From NCBI GenBank assembly GCA_964641965.1, contig CAZXLD010000040.1, forward strand, positions 1 to 45,650: a stretch of 45,650 bases of DNA. The letters run 5' to 3'. A program made the position numbers and the translations under genes. The DNA is from JAJDFU01 sp964641965. Its GTDB lineage: Bacteria; Bacteroidota; Bacteroidia; Chitinophagales; Saprospiraceae. Positions 9,280 through 17,112 of the stretch are shown here, one piece after another; position 1 is the first letter of the stretch, and each line of letters starts with the position of its first letter. The notes beneath the pieces were generated by a model. It saw nothing but the letters and a program-made list of their open reading frames with translations. It searched no databases and was not told the DNA's origin.

Positions 9280-9886
9280 CACTCCCTGGTTTTCCCCCTT
9301 TCGTGGTCTTATAATATAACGGACAGCTAAAGCTTGATAAAAGGCAGTATTCGAAAGCATCAAAGGTTCCACCTGCTTCCATTGCTTCGCTGTTTCCTGC
9401 CCGCCGGCCCTGCACCGCAGAAACTATACGAAGGCGTACCAGTCGGGCGTTAATTCTGATAATCAGAGCGTTAAACCGAATAAGAATTGAACTACTGAAA
9501 CCAGGAAGCTCGATTCCAATGCGCTTCTTAAGCCTGTAAGCGTTTCCTAAATTTGGTGCGTGAACTTTTATATTAGCAATCTAACACTTGTTAAGATTAT
9601 CGAAACATTCAAATAAAGTACAGCTAACTGCCTGAATTCTTTTTATTTTTGCGTGATTCAATAAAAATAAGAATACCAAAGGATTATCTCTCAGGGTTGA
9701 CAAATAAATGACTAGGCCAAATCTCACTTACTATTGAGGGCACCATGCAGGCAGACTGACTACTTAGGTCAGGACATCTGCCGAACGAGGTTGAAAGCAT
9801 ATAGTACCATCTGATAAAACATACTATTCGGTTATTTCGCCTTCTCCTTTTTGGGAGGGTGACGGATATTAGCACCGTTTAAGACT
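9280..9886. other. Gene-free stretch before the terminator array
   Basis: About 600 bases with no credible gene. It contains two full TAnnTTTG matches (9548-9555 and 9644-9651) without good -33 partners, and GCGTTAA recurs near 9448 and 9467. It may be the 5' part or promoter region of an untranslated transcript ending at the first array terminator. Confidence 0.5.
9644..9651 (+). promoter_or_regulatory. -7 element upstream of the first array copy
   Basis: TATTTTTG fully matches TAnnTTTG. A transcript from about 9658 would end at the first array terminator, giving an RNA of about 280 bases with no substantial reading frame. No exact -33 TTG at the expected spacing, so support is partial. Confidence 0.3.
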
Positions 9887-9941
9887 ATGGGTTTTAGGTG
9901 TTTTTGAGGAGGGGGAGTTCGCTCCCCTTCTTCTTTTTTTT
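9887..9941 (+). terminator. Array copy 1: motif plus intrinsic terminator
   Basis: The motif is followed by a 12-bp stem (9906-9917 with 9922-9933, two G-U pairs) capped by a TTCG tetraloop and a run of eight T. If translated, the motif reads MGFRCF then TGA. Confidence 0.85.
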
Positions 9942-10168
9942 ATCCAAACAGGTGACCTGATCTACAACCATTCGTCTCACTGATGGTCCTTTTTCAATGG
10001 AAAAGTGGGAATCCAACGCCGGCAAATAAGTTGCTGGAAGCACCAAAAAGAATAAAATGTTAACAGGGCGTTAAACAGATGTGACCTTATTCGAGCATCG
10101 CGTCCTAAGAGCGAAAGATTGCAAAAGAGCACACTTACCCTTAAGAATTAGGGTTTTCATGATAGGAA

Positions 10169-10216
10169 ATGGGTTTTAGGTGTTTTCCGAGGGGGGTTCT
10201 ACCCTCCTCTTTTTAA
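10169..10216 (+). terminator. Array copy 2: motif plus intrinsic terminator
   Basis: The stem is about 9 bp (10189-10197 with 10201-10209) with a short loop and five T. In this copy the mini-frame does not stop after MGFRCF but runs 15 codons to a TAA at 10214. AACCCA right after the T-run could pair with TGGGTT of the motif. Confidence 0.8.
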
Positions 10217-10276
10217 CCCAACCCAAAACTCAACGATATAGAAAAGAGGCATGACCTCTTTACCAAGAATAGGAAT

Positions 10277-10325
10277 ATGGGTTTTAGGTGTTTTTAGAGG
10301 AGGGAGGTTCGCCTCCCTCTTTTTT
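10277..10325 (+). terminator. Array copy 3: motif plus intrinsic terminator
   Basis: The stem is 10 bp (10298-10307 with 10312-10321), capped by TTCG and followed by a T-run. The mini-frame is MGFRCF then TAG. CCCATA downstream is complementary to TATGGG at the motif start. A separate small inverted repeat (AAAGAGG/CCTCTTT) lies at 10243-10261. Confidence 0.85.
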
Positions 10326-10437
10326 ACCCCATACATTCCATAAGCAATGAGCGCACAGCTGTAAGGGCGAGTTTGAAAGTAGCAGGTTGACTTTGCGGAG
10401 TAATCGCCTTAAAGAATAGGGTTTTTCACGATAGGAA

Positions 10438-10490
10438 ATGGGTTTTAGGTGTTTTTAGAGGAAGGGGGGTACGCTCCCCTTCTTTTTTTT
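10438..10490 (+). terminator. Array copy 4: motif plus intrinsic terminator
   Basis: The stem (10461-10469 with 10474-10482) is capped by TACG, another UNCG-type loop, and followed by eight T that overlap the stop codon of the convergent gene at 10489. The mini-frame is MGFRCF then TAG. Confidence 0.85.
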
Positions 10491-12858
10491 ATCTGTCCAT
10501 GCCCACTACATGAACGCCTCCATGGAATTGACCGACAGTTCCCCCCTGGTATTCGACATCAATCAGATAGAGGTACACGCCTGGTGCCACAGACGCTCCT
10601 CTCCACCTGCCGTCCCATCCATACGTACTGTTATTAGGCGGAACATTACGCACTTGAAAAATTTGATTGCCCCAACGATCAAATACCGCCATGTAGCGAA
10701 TTAGGCGTACCTCATCAGAGGCTTGGAGGAAAAAGATGTCATTGTTTCCATCCGCATTTGGGGAAAATGCATTCGGCACATACACTCTGGATGGTGAAGA
10801 CACAAAGATCGTGACGCTATCTGCTGCACTACAACCTAGTGCATCGAATGCTTCCAGATAAATCACCTGGGTAGAATCCCCGACAAACAGCTTTTGCAAC
10901 GGATCAGACGTTGGCAACAAACTTGATGGACTCCAGGATAAACTATCCCACTGGCCTTCGACACGGCCTGCCAGAACCAATTCAAAACCAGGTGCGATGG
11001 TAAAGTCCGGACCTAAATCTACATCAAGCTCGGCAGGTCGATTCAATTCTAATTCTGTACTGAACTGACAACCATCCACATCTTCGGCCAGCAGTGCAAC
11101 AGTACCGGCATTTAAATCACTCCACCCTGCCGCAGTGGCAGGCAGTCCATCAAGCCAATACTGGTAAGGTGGAGTTCCACCTTCCACTCGAAGAATATCC
11201 ACCTGCAAGGAAGAGGTTGGCTCACATTGCTCTGCGGATACCTTCCAGAACACATCCTGAATTGGCCGACCACTGAGCGGAACATTAGCCCATGCAGTAT
11301 CCGCACATCCATTTTCACTATCTTCCAGACGTAGCCAGTAATTACCCGGATCCCGAATCAAAACTTCAGTAGAATCAAAGCCAGCGAATAGCTGGCCCGC
11401 TTGTCCCCATTGCCATAATGCTGTTCCGGAAAAAGCCTCTCCTTCACCTTGTAGGATCACTGAATCCGAATCACAAGTAAGCCCTTGAAAGGGCAGGATT
11501 GAAACAACAGGTGCCAACGAATCGATTTCCACCACCACAGTATTCGTCGCTTTGCAACCCGATCCTACTTCGGTTACCTCCAGTTGATACAAACCTGCGG
11601 CACCGGTAACAATTTCCGGGGTGTTCGGGGATGGAAAAATTCCGGCAGGACCCTCCCATTCAAACAAATAATCCCCCGAGAGCGCTAAACTATCCGGTTT
11701 TAAAGAGACCCTCTCTGTATCGCAGGATAAGGTATCCGAAACTACTATATCAAATTCCGGGGTCAATACTTCTAGCTGGATCTGAACCAAACTGTCACAA
11801 CCATTAGTGGCGGTATACATCCACTCATACAATCCAGCCTCTTTAAGGACGGTCCCTTCCACAACAACAGAATCTCCGGCACAAATCTGAAATTGGGACT
11901 GCGTTACCGGGGGAACGGGAAGAATTTCCACGAGTGCAGGGTTCAAGGTAAGTTCGGCACACCAGGGTGGGTCACTTCCAGCTAACAGGGTATTCAAGCT
12001 GGATATTTGTCCATTTTCTAATTCTTCGAACAAGGCCGTGCTATCTGCCCTCAAATAGCTTAGACCGAACACGGAATACGGTCCAGGAGGGAGGGTTATC
12101 AGGTCGACCACAGGCATTGTAGCCAGGATCCGATCTTGATCGGCAATTAAAAAGACGTAGCTATATAAATCTGAATCTGGAATTATTTCCGGAAACGTAT
12201 ACAATGGCTCCAGGTCAATAAGGGTCAAACTCGAATCTCCTTCACAAGCTGACCTGACAAATAAATCAGGTAGTTGGCCGCCATTAGCCAAACAACAGTT
12301 GACCCCGTTTGAATTACAAAATTGAAGACGTACCCCATTCAGGATACCGGATGCATTACCGTTTTGAATTACTATTTTCCAAATTCCATTTACCGGTCCG
12401 GTGGAGAAGTCCTCCAGACAACCAGAAAATGGATAGTAGCTTCCCCTGTACTGCCCCCCAATTAAATAGTCATTTCCTGCATGATCCCACTGGGCAGGGA
12501 AATCGGCATCTGGTTTTGCCATTTCGCTACACCTTACGAAATCTATATCCCAAGTAGCCAAAAGTGAACTTCCCGCTGAAGATGCACCACCAATTAATTG
12601 GATTTGCTGCCCTCCCGGGGCGATCAAAAATACGTTGAGGTCTTTTGCCCAATCATGCGAAAACTGGAGGGAAACTTTACACAACCCCTGTTCCTGTGCA
12701 CTTAGGTCGTCAACAAGATAATCGGTGATGTTGAGCAAAAATGTATCTACGGAAACAGCTGGCACGGGTAACCTTCCAGACCAACCACACGACTGGCCTA
12801 CAAGGCCGGTGGAACAAACCAGCAGCACTCCTATTATTCCTAGTTTTCTCACAGTCAT
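10489..12858 (-). CDS. T9SS-exported surface protein with P-like domain and type-B sorting domain
   Basis: A 789-residue secreted protein from the ATG at 12858, where a signal peptide begins (MTVRKLGIIGVLLVCSTGLVGQ); the longer frame to 12915 needs a TTG and lacks a signal. Residues about 30-190 resemble a proprotein-convertase P domain (SHDWAKDLNVFLIAPGG, NGIWKIVIQNG). The middle holds several Ig- or PKD-like segments with paired Cys and a SprB-type repeat (GGTPPYQYWLDGLP). The last ~90 residues are the gliding-motility-associated type-B domain (VYVPNAFSPNADGNNDIF, FDRWGNQIF, GWDGRW, APGVYLYLI). It should cross the outer membrane by the type IX system. It lies 53 bases behind another such gene and is probably cotranscribed with it. 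Confidence 0.88.
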   Translation of the reverse strand: MTVRKLGIIGVLLVCSTGLVGQSCGWSGRLPVPAVSVDTFLLNITDYLVDDLSAQEQGLCKVSLQFSHDWAKDLNVFLIAPGGQQIQLIGGASSAGSSLLATWDIDFVRCSEMAKPDADFPAQWDHAGNDYLIGGQYRGSYYPFSGCLEDFSTGPVNGIWKIVIQNGNASGILNGVRLQFCNSNGVNCCLANGGQLPDLFVRSACEGDSSLTLIDLEPLYTFPEIIPDSDLYSYVFLIADQDRILATMPVVDLITLPPGPYSVFGLSYLRADSTALFEELENGQISSLNTLLAGSDPPWCAELTLNPALVEILPVPPVTQSQFQICAGDSVVVEGTVLKEAGLYEWMYTATNGCDSLVQIQLEVLTPEFDIVVSDTLSCDTERVSLKPDSLALSGDYLFEWEGPAGIFPSPNTPEIVTGAAGLYQLEVTEVGSGCKATNTVVVEIDSLAPVVSILPFQGLTCDSDSVILQGEGEAFSGTALWQWGQAGQLFAGFDSTEVLIRDPGNYWLRLEDSENGCADTAWANVPLSGRPIQDVFWKVSAEQCEPTSSLQVDILRVEGGTPPYQYWLDGLPATAAGWSDLNAGTVALLAEDVDGCQFSTELELNRPAELDVDLGPDFTIAPGFELVLAGRVEGQWDSLSWSPSSLLPTSDPLQKLFVGDSTQVIYLEAFDALGCSAADSVTIFVSSPSRVYVPNAFSPNADGNNDIFFLQASDEVRLIRYMAVFDRWGNQIFQVRNVPPNNSTYGWDGRWRGASVAPGVYLYLIDVEYQGGTVGQFHGGVHVVGMDR

Positions 12859-12911
12859 GTATATACGCAACCTCCCAAAGGAGGCAGCTTCCTTTCCGGA
12901 AGCTTTTGCAA

Positions 12912-15776
12912 TCAACGCATCAGGGTCACTTCCCCTTGCGACTCTACCGTAGTGCCGTCGAGCAGTTCTCCAACGAAATGAAAAATATAGACCCCGGAGC
13001 GCATTTTCTTGCCTTGAAAATTACCGTCCCACCCCAGCGCTTCATCAAAAGGGGAAATATTTTCTGCAGCATGAACCAGTTCGCCCCAACGATCAAAAAC
13101 CCGGAAGAAGCTCACCTGTTGCAATTCCGGCCCAGAAAAAGGCTGGAAACGGTCGTTATTGCCGTCATTATTGGGAGAAAAAGCAGATGGAATAAAGACA
13201 GGCAAGGAGCCATCCACCACGATCGTGATGGCGTCTTGAGCTACACAGCCCGTACTACTTTGAATGGCCACCTGATAAGTAGTGCTGGTTAATGGTCCAG
13301 TCTGGATAGCTTGGGATAAGGAATCTACCAAACTATTTTCCTGCATCCATTGAATAGTCGCTAAAGCAACTCCCGGATTAAATACAGCAGCCAGCTGCAC
13401 GGAGTCCCCCATTCGAATAACAAATGGACTCGGAATATCCGGTACGATTTCCACCAACAACTCTTCAGGCTCCTCCACAAGCACCTGTGTTTCTGACTCG
13501 CAACCGTTTCCATCCACCACCCTCAAATCGTAGGTCCCTGCAGAAAGGTTAAAGAAATCTCGAACCGCTCCTACATTTTCATCTTCAAAAAAGAACGTGT
13601 AGGGCTCCGACCCACCAATTATTTCTGCCACTGAAATGCTGCCATCCTCCTGGCCAAAACAACTAATATTTTGGGAAATCAGGTTCATGGCCGGCACGAG
13701 GCTATCGGTAGTTACTTCGACCATAGCTATTGCCTCACAACCAATATCATCGCTTACCCGCAATTGGTAGGTTCCAGCCTGGTTGACCTGAGTGATCGCA
13801 CTATTCTGATCAAAAAGTACATTAGCTGTCCCTTGGTAGGTCCATTCATACAAGATGTTGGGTCCAGAGGAGGAGCTGTCATTCCCAATTGTGACTGAGG
13901 CATTGGTGCAGGTTATTTGTTGATCAGGCCCAACCCCTGCAATTAAGCCCGGAGTCACCTCGATTTCCACAATACTTGGTGTGGTGGCACAAGCTTGCCC
14001 CGTATCCGGAACAAAAGCAAAGGAATAAAGTCCAGGGAATTGCCCCAGGGGATTAAAGGTGCCGGCCGCTGCATCGAATGCCCCACCCGTGGCGGGAGAA
14101 GTCGATATGTCAGACCAGGATCCCGCAAACATTTGCGTAAGGAAAGCAGACAAATCAAGGGTGGTATCTACGCTGGCACACTGAGGCGGAACGGGAAATG
14201 CAGGTATACTGTCTGGTAGAAAAGAGACGGTAGTAGTATCCACATCTGACAGACACCCGTCCACTTCGGCTTGGAGCACATACACCCCATCCAATGTTGC
14301 ATCTGTCGGGTTCTGCTGATTTGAAGTATATCCACCAGGCCCCGTCCAGCTGTAATTGACAACTGTACCGGAATCGATAACACTACCTGTCAACTCAATG
14401 GTGCCCCATCGGCAAAAGGGACCATTGTTTCCAGCCTGAATGGCAGGTGGGGGGCCTTCGCCTATGATCACTTGGGTAGAACGAGAACAATTGGTCAACA
14501 CATTAACCGCCAGTGCCGAATAGCGCCCAGCGCAAAGCCCATCAATCGAAACCGCTCCATTTTGATTATCTGCCTGGAACACTACATTATTGTCTCGGTC
14601 AAATACAGTGTAATCCCAGGTACCCGGGTCCACACCTCCACTGCCGATCAAATCAAAACTCCCATCGCAAATTTCCCCGCAGGTTGTTTGCTGGATATTC
14701 GAAATCGCGGGGTCGCGGTCGTTGCAGCAGTTCAAGGAGGAGAGGAAGGCATCTGTTGTATTGTTGTTGCATCCGGTCTGGAACCAGGAGCCTGTCTCTC
14801 CATCGGAGTACACGGTAAAGGTGACTGAAAGATCATTTCCTGCCGGCGTGCTCGGGCAAGTGCTTACGGTTCGAATGGTAAAACAAAAGGTTCGTGGCTC
14901 TTGTGTGACTCCGATACTATCACACCCATTGGCCCCATCGCCCCAATTATTTCCGGGATTCCCATCCAGCGGGCCACCATTATTCCCATCGTAGGCGAAC
15001 CCGGGCCCGTAGGTCCGGCCGGTGGCTGAGCTCGTCCAGGCTGGATACCAACTCCAGCTACCTGTTCCGTCGCAGGAGGGCGGAATTTCAGGCTGCAAGG
15101 TCGAAAGATCCCAGCCTGGGCCTAAATTTACCTGAATGGCGTGTAACCATTCTTTGTCCTCCAGATCCCATTGATTGATGGTATAGCAGAATTGCACTTC
15201 CTGTCCAGTTGAATACGTACCATTGATCGGAGGCGGGCTTACCACCAGCTCGTTTATATTTTGACACGCATCACAATCACTGAAGCTGGTCATTTCAATT
15301 TGAAAGGTGCCTTGGTCGGCCGGGCTTTCTCCTGACACCATCAGATAATACCTGCGGCCTGGCCTTACATTGGCCAGAAAACTGAGCGTACCAGACCCTT
15401 GAGTTCCTTTTCCGCAACTGACAGGGCTTAGGAATTCACACTCATCCCCACTGTACAGAATGGCGTTGGGTGTATTCAGCTCTCCTGTGATGGTAATGAA
15501 GATATTGCGTACTTCAGAATCAAAGTAGAACCACACTTCAGAGGCTGGCCCGTCGTTGATTCCACCTGAACAGCCGGCAAATTGCGGATACGGACTGATT
15601 GGTGTAGCCCCATTATTGTCAAAGGTGAAATTATCGACTGCTACTGCTCCACCCGGACAGGCACCCGGCATGGAAAGTGAAAGTGGAATGGCATTCACAC
15701 AATCGTCATTAGTGGGTTGAGCCAAGGCACATATGGACCAAAGCAAAAGACCGACCAGAGCGATCTCCCTTCTCAT
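12912..15776 (-). CDS. Large T9SS-exported surface protein with SprB repeat and type-B sorting domain
   Basis: A 954-residue protein from the ATG at 15776, where the signal peptide MRREIALVGLLLWSICALAQ begins. The N-terminal part (NDDCVNAIPL..., EVWFYFDSE...) is the beta-sandwich seen at the start of many Bacteroidota surface proteins. PKD/Ig-like modules with Cys pairs follow, then a SprB-type repeat (GQEDGSISVAEIIGGSEPYTF). The C-terminus carries the type-B sorting domain (VFIPSAFSPNNDGNNDRF, FDRWGELVH, LGWDGNFQG, MRSGVYIFHF). Surface attachment or adhesion is likely; the ligand is unknown. It leads a two-gene minus-strand unit with the next T9SS protein. Confidence 0.88.
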   Translation of the reverse strand: MRREIALVGLLLWSICALAQPTNDDCVNAIPLSLSMPGACPGGAVAVDNFTFDNNGATPISPYPQFAGCSGGINDGPASEVWFYFDSEVRNIFITITGELNTPNAILYSGDECEFLSPVSCGKGTQGSGTLSFLANVRPGRRYYLMVSGESPADQGTFQIEMTSFSDCDACQNINELVVSPPPINGTYSTGQEVQFCYTINQWDLEDKEWLHAIQVNLGPGWDLSTLQPEIPPSCDGTGSWSWYPAWTSSATGRTYGPGFAYDGNNGGPLDGNPGNNWGDGANGCDSIGVTQEPRTFCFTIRTVSTCPSTPAGNDLSVTFTVYSDGETGSWFQTGCNNNTTDAFLSSLNCCNDRDPAISNIQQTTCGEICDGSFDLIGSGGVDPGTWDYTVFDRDNNVVFQADNQNGAVSIDGLCAGRYSALAVNVLTNCSRSTQVIIGEGPPPAIQAGNNGPFCRWGTIELTGSVIDSGTVVNYSWTGPGGYTSNQQNPTDATLDGVYVLQAEVDGCLSDVDTTTVSFLPDSIPAFPVPPQCASVDTTLDLSAFLTQMFAGSWSDISTSPATGGAFDAAAGTFNPLGQFPGLYSFAFVPDTGQACATTPSIVEIEVTPGLIAGVGPDQQITCTNASVTIGNDSSSSGPNILYEWTYQGTANVLFDQNSAITQVNQAGTYQLRVSDDIGCEAIAMVEVTTDSLVPAMNLISQNISCFGQEDGSISVAEIIGGSEPYTFFFEDENVGAVRDFFNLSAGTYDLRVVDGNGCESETQVLVEEPEELLVEIVPDIPSPFVIRMGDSVQLAAVFNPGVALATIQWMQENSLVDSLSQAIQTGPLTSTTYQVAIQSSTGCVAQDAITIVVDGSLPVFIPSAFSPNNDGNNDRFQPFSGPELQQVSFFRVFDRWGELVHAAENISPFDEALGWDGNFQGKKMRSGVYIFHFVGELLDGTTVESQGEVTLMR

Positions 15777-16016
15777 AGGATTATAATTTGAGGTGCACCG
15801 GATACCGAAAAACAGCCTGTTTAAAAGCTTTATTTCCATACCTGACACGAACTACTTGATGGTATTCTATAGGTAAACGTAAAGTAACAAAATCTTGGTG
15901 TACAAGCGTTGCGACGGCCTTTCCTTAGGGGGCATTATGACAATGGACGGCTATTCTTCAAGCAGGAATGGTCGCTGTAAATGTAGAAATGGACAAATGG
16001 CGAGTGTCGAATGGCA

Positions 16017-16042
16017 GATGGTGTACGTCCCTGATATAGGTT
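16017..16042 (-). repeat. Shared 26-bp core, copy 1
   Basis: This is the exact reverse complement of 24872-24897. The flanking 15 bases are also related (12 of 15 match), with a seven-base tandem array on the other side in both copies. Confidence 0.9.
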
Positions 16043-16044
16043 GT

Positions 16045-16107
16045 CCGTCTACCGTCCATCGTGCGCCGTCCACCGTCTACCGTCCATCGTCCACTGTGCA
16101 TCGAGTA
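16045..16107 (+). repeat. Seven-base tandem array (CCGTCCA type)
   Basis: About nine consecutive 7-base units: CCGTCTA, CCGTCCA, TCGTGCG, CCGTCCA, CCGTCTA, CCGTCCA, TCGTCCA, CTGTGCA, then a decayed unit. It is the reverse complement of the unit type at 24797-24870. Confidence 0.85.
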
Positions 16108-16332
16108 TCCAGCAGTACCAGCTACAAGCATGCATAGCTTCGCACCCTTGGGTGCAAGGATCGCGCATCAAAAGTAGCGCAACAAAGTCGGTCCAGTCAA
16201 GCGGCAAACGTAAGCCAAATTGCTCGCCTGCATGACTTAACCTTATAAAAACAACCAATCGCTACAGTTTAAGAAAACCGTAACCCGGATTTTTTATTTA
16301 TTGAAAGTATCTTTCGAAACCAATCAGACCGA

Positions 16333-16941
16333 ATGATTATGAGCTTACGATTCGCCCTTTTGGTAGTTTTGATCGCCATCTCCCTACCGGGATTAGCCCA
16401 GCAACGGGACGGTAGAGCGCCTGCTAGACCACAGCAACCGGCTAATTCATCGAATTTCCTACAAGACAGGATGTTCTATGGTGGAAACCTGATCCTCAAT
16501 TTCGGATCTTCCAATACCTATTCTGAATTCAATATTGGAATAAGTCCGCTCATAGGCTTCAAGATATTTCCCGGCTTCTCAGCAGGGCCTAGAGGCACAA
16601 TCATTTATTCCAATGTAAGGCTCCGAAACCAGGGGTTTCCGGATGCACAAGAGAGCAACATAACCTGGGCTGTAGGTGCCTTTGCCCGCTATCGGATCAT
16701 TCCTCAACTTTTTGCACATATCGAATATGAATTGGAGGAAGTTCCCTTCTTGTTTTATGACTCCACCGGGGAACTCAATACCCAACGGGTTCGACGCGAT
16801 AACTTTTACGTCGGAGGTGGATTTATTAGCGGCGGCCCAGTAGGCGTGGAAGTAGTTGCTCTATACAATGTGATCAATACGACCGGTGACTTTACTCGAA
16901 GCCCATTCGTGATCCGATTCGGTATCGTAGCCGGATTTTAA
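16333..16941 (+). CDS. Small outer-membrane beta-barrel-like protein
   Basis: A 202-residue protein with a signal peptide (MIMSLRFALLVVLIAISLPGLAQ). A Pro/Ala/Gln-rich linker follows, then alternating strands rich in Gly and aromatic residues (YGGNLILNFGSSNTYSEFNIGISPLIGFKIF; RYRIIPQLFAHIEYELEEV; FYVGGGFISGG; PFVIRFGIVAGF). The C-terminal Phe is typical of outer-membrane barrels. An eight-strand barrel is likely. Ligand and role are unknown. The start is ATG at 16333, with another in-frame ATG two codons later. It is convergent with the TonB-dependent receptor. Confidence 0.7.
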   Translation: MIMSLRFALLVVLIAISLPGLAQQRDGRAPARPQQPANSSNFLQDRMFYGGNLILNFGSSNTYSEFNIGISPLIGFKIFPGFSAGPRGTIIYSNVRLRNQGFPDAQESNITWAVGAFARYRIIPQLFAHIEYELEEVPFLFYDSTGELNTQRVRRDNFYVGGGFISGGPVGVEVVALYNVINTTGDFTRSPFVIRFGIVAGF

Positions 16942-17112
16942 GCTGTTATTTCGAGATCCCGAGTACGCAGGGATGGTGTCTTGCCTTTTTAAAGCCCTGC
17001 CCACTCGAATTCCCGATTCACTTATTTTGTGAATCCTAAGCTCGCAACCTTAATCCCCAAAATGGAACCCCGTATACAAGCATTTCCATTCCCGGATTCC
17101 CAGCTCCTCGCA

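Larger units (their letters stand above)
9887..10490 (+). repeat. Four-copy array of an 18-nt motif joined to intrinsic terminators
   Basis: ATGGGTTTTAGGTGTTTT occurs without change at 9887, 10169, 10277 and 10438. Each copy runs within 0-4 bases into a G-rich/C-rich hairpin and a T-run, all in the same orientation. Spacings are 282, 108 and 161 bases, and the sequences between copies mostly differ. Copies 2 and 4 also share about 25 bases upstream (CCTTAA, GAAT, AGGGTTTT, GATAGGAA). The hairpin stems differ in sequence but keep pairing, which argues for selection on structure. I do not recognise the family. The simplest reading is a tandem set of small RNAs with a common 3' end. Confidence 0.8.
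15849..16332. other. Gene-free stretch carrying the first composite heptamer repeat
   Basis: A divergent intergenic region. It holds the 26-bp core and heptamer array described separately, and a GCACCC/GGGTGC hairpin (16142-16155). Three short reading frames across it are products of the repeat and not genes. Confidence 0.6.

Noticed and set aside
9887..10490. CRISPR or integron-like array for the four motif copies
   Set aside because: Spacing is irregular (282, 108, 161 bases), each copy ends in an intrinsic terminator, and no cas or integrase gene is near.
12741..13292. 183-codon plus-strand frame
   Set aside because: It lies antisense across the junction of two clear T9SS genes and has no coding character of its own.
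15895..16258. Short frames across the heptamer repeat region
   Set aside because: Their protein sequences simply repeat the 7-base DNA units and occur in several frames on both strands.
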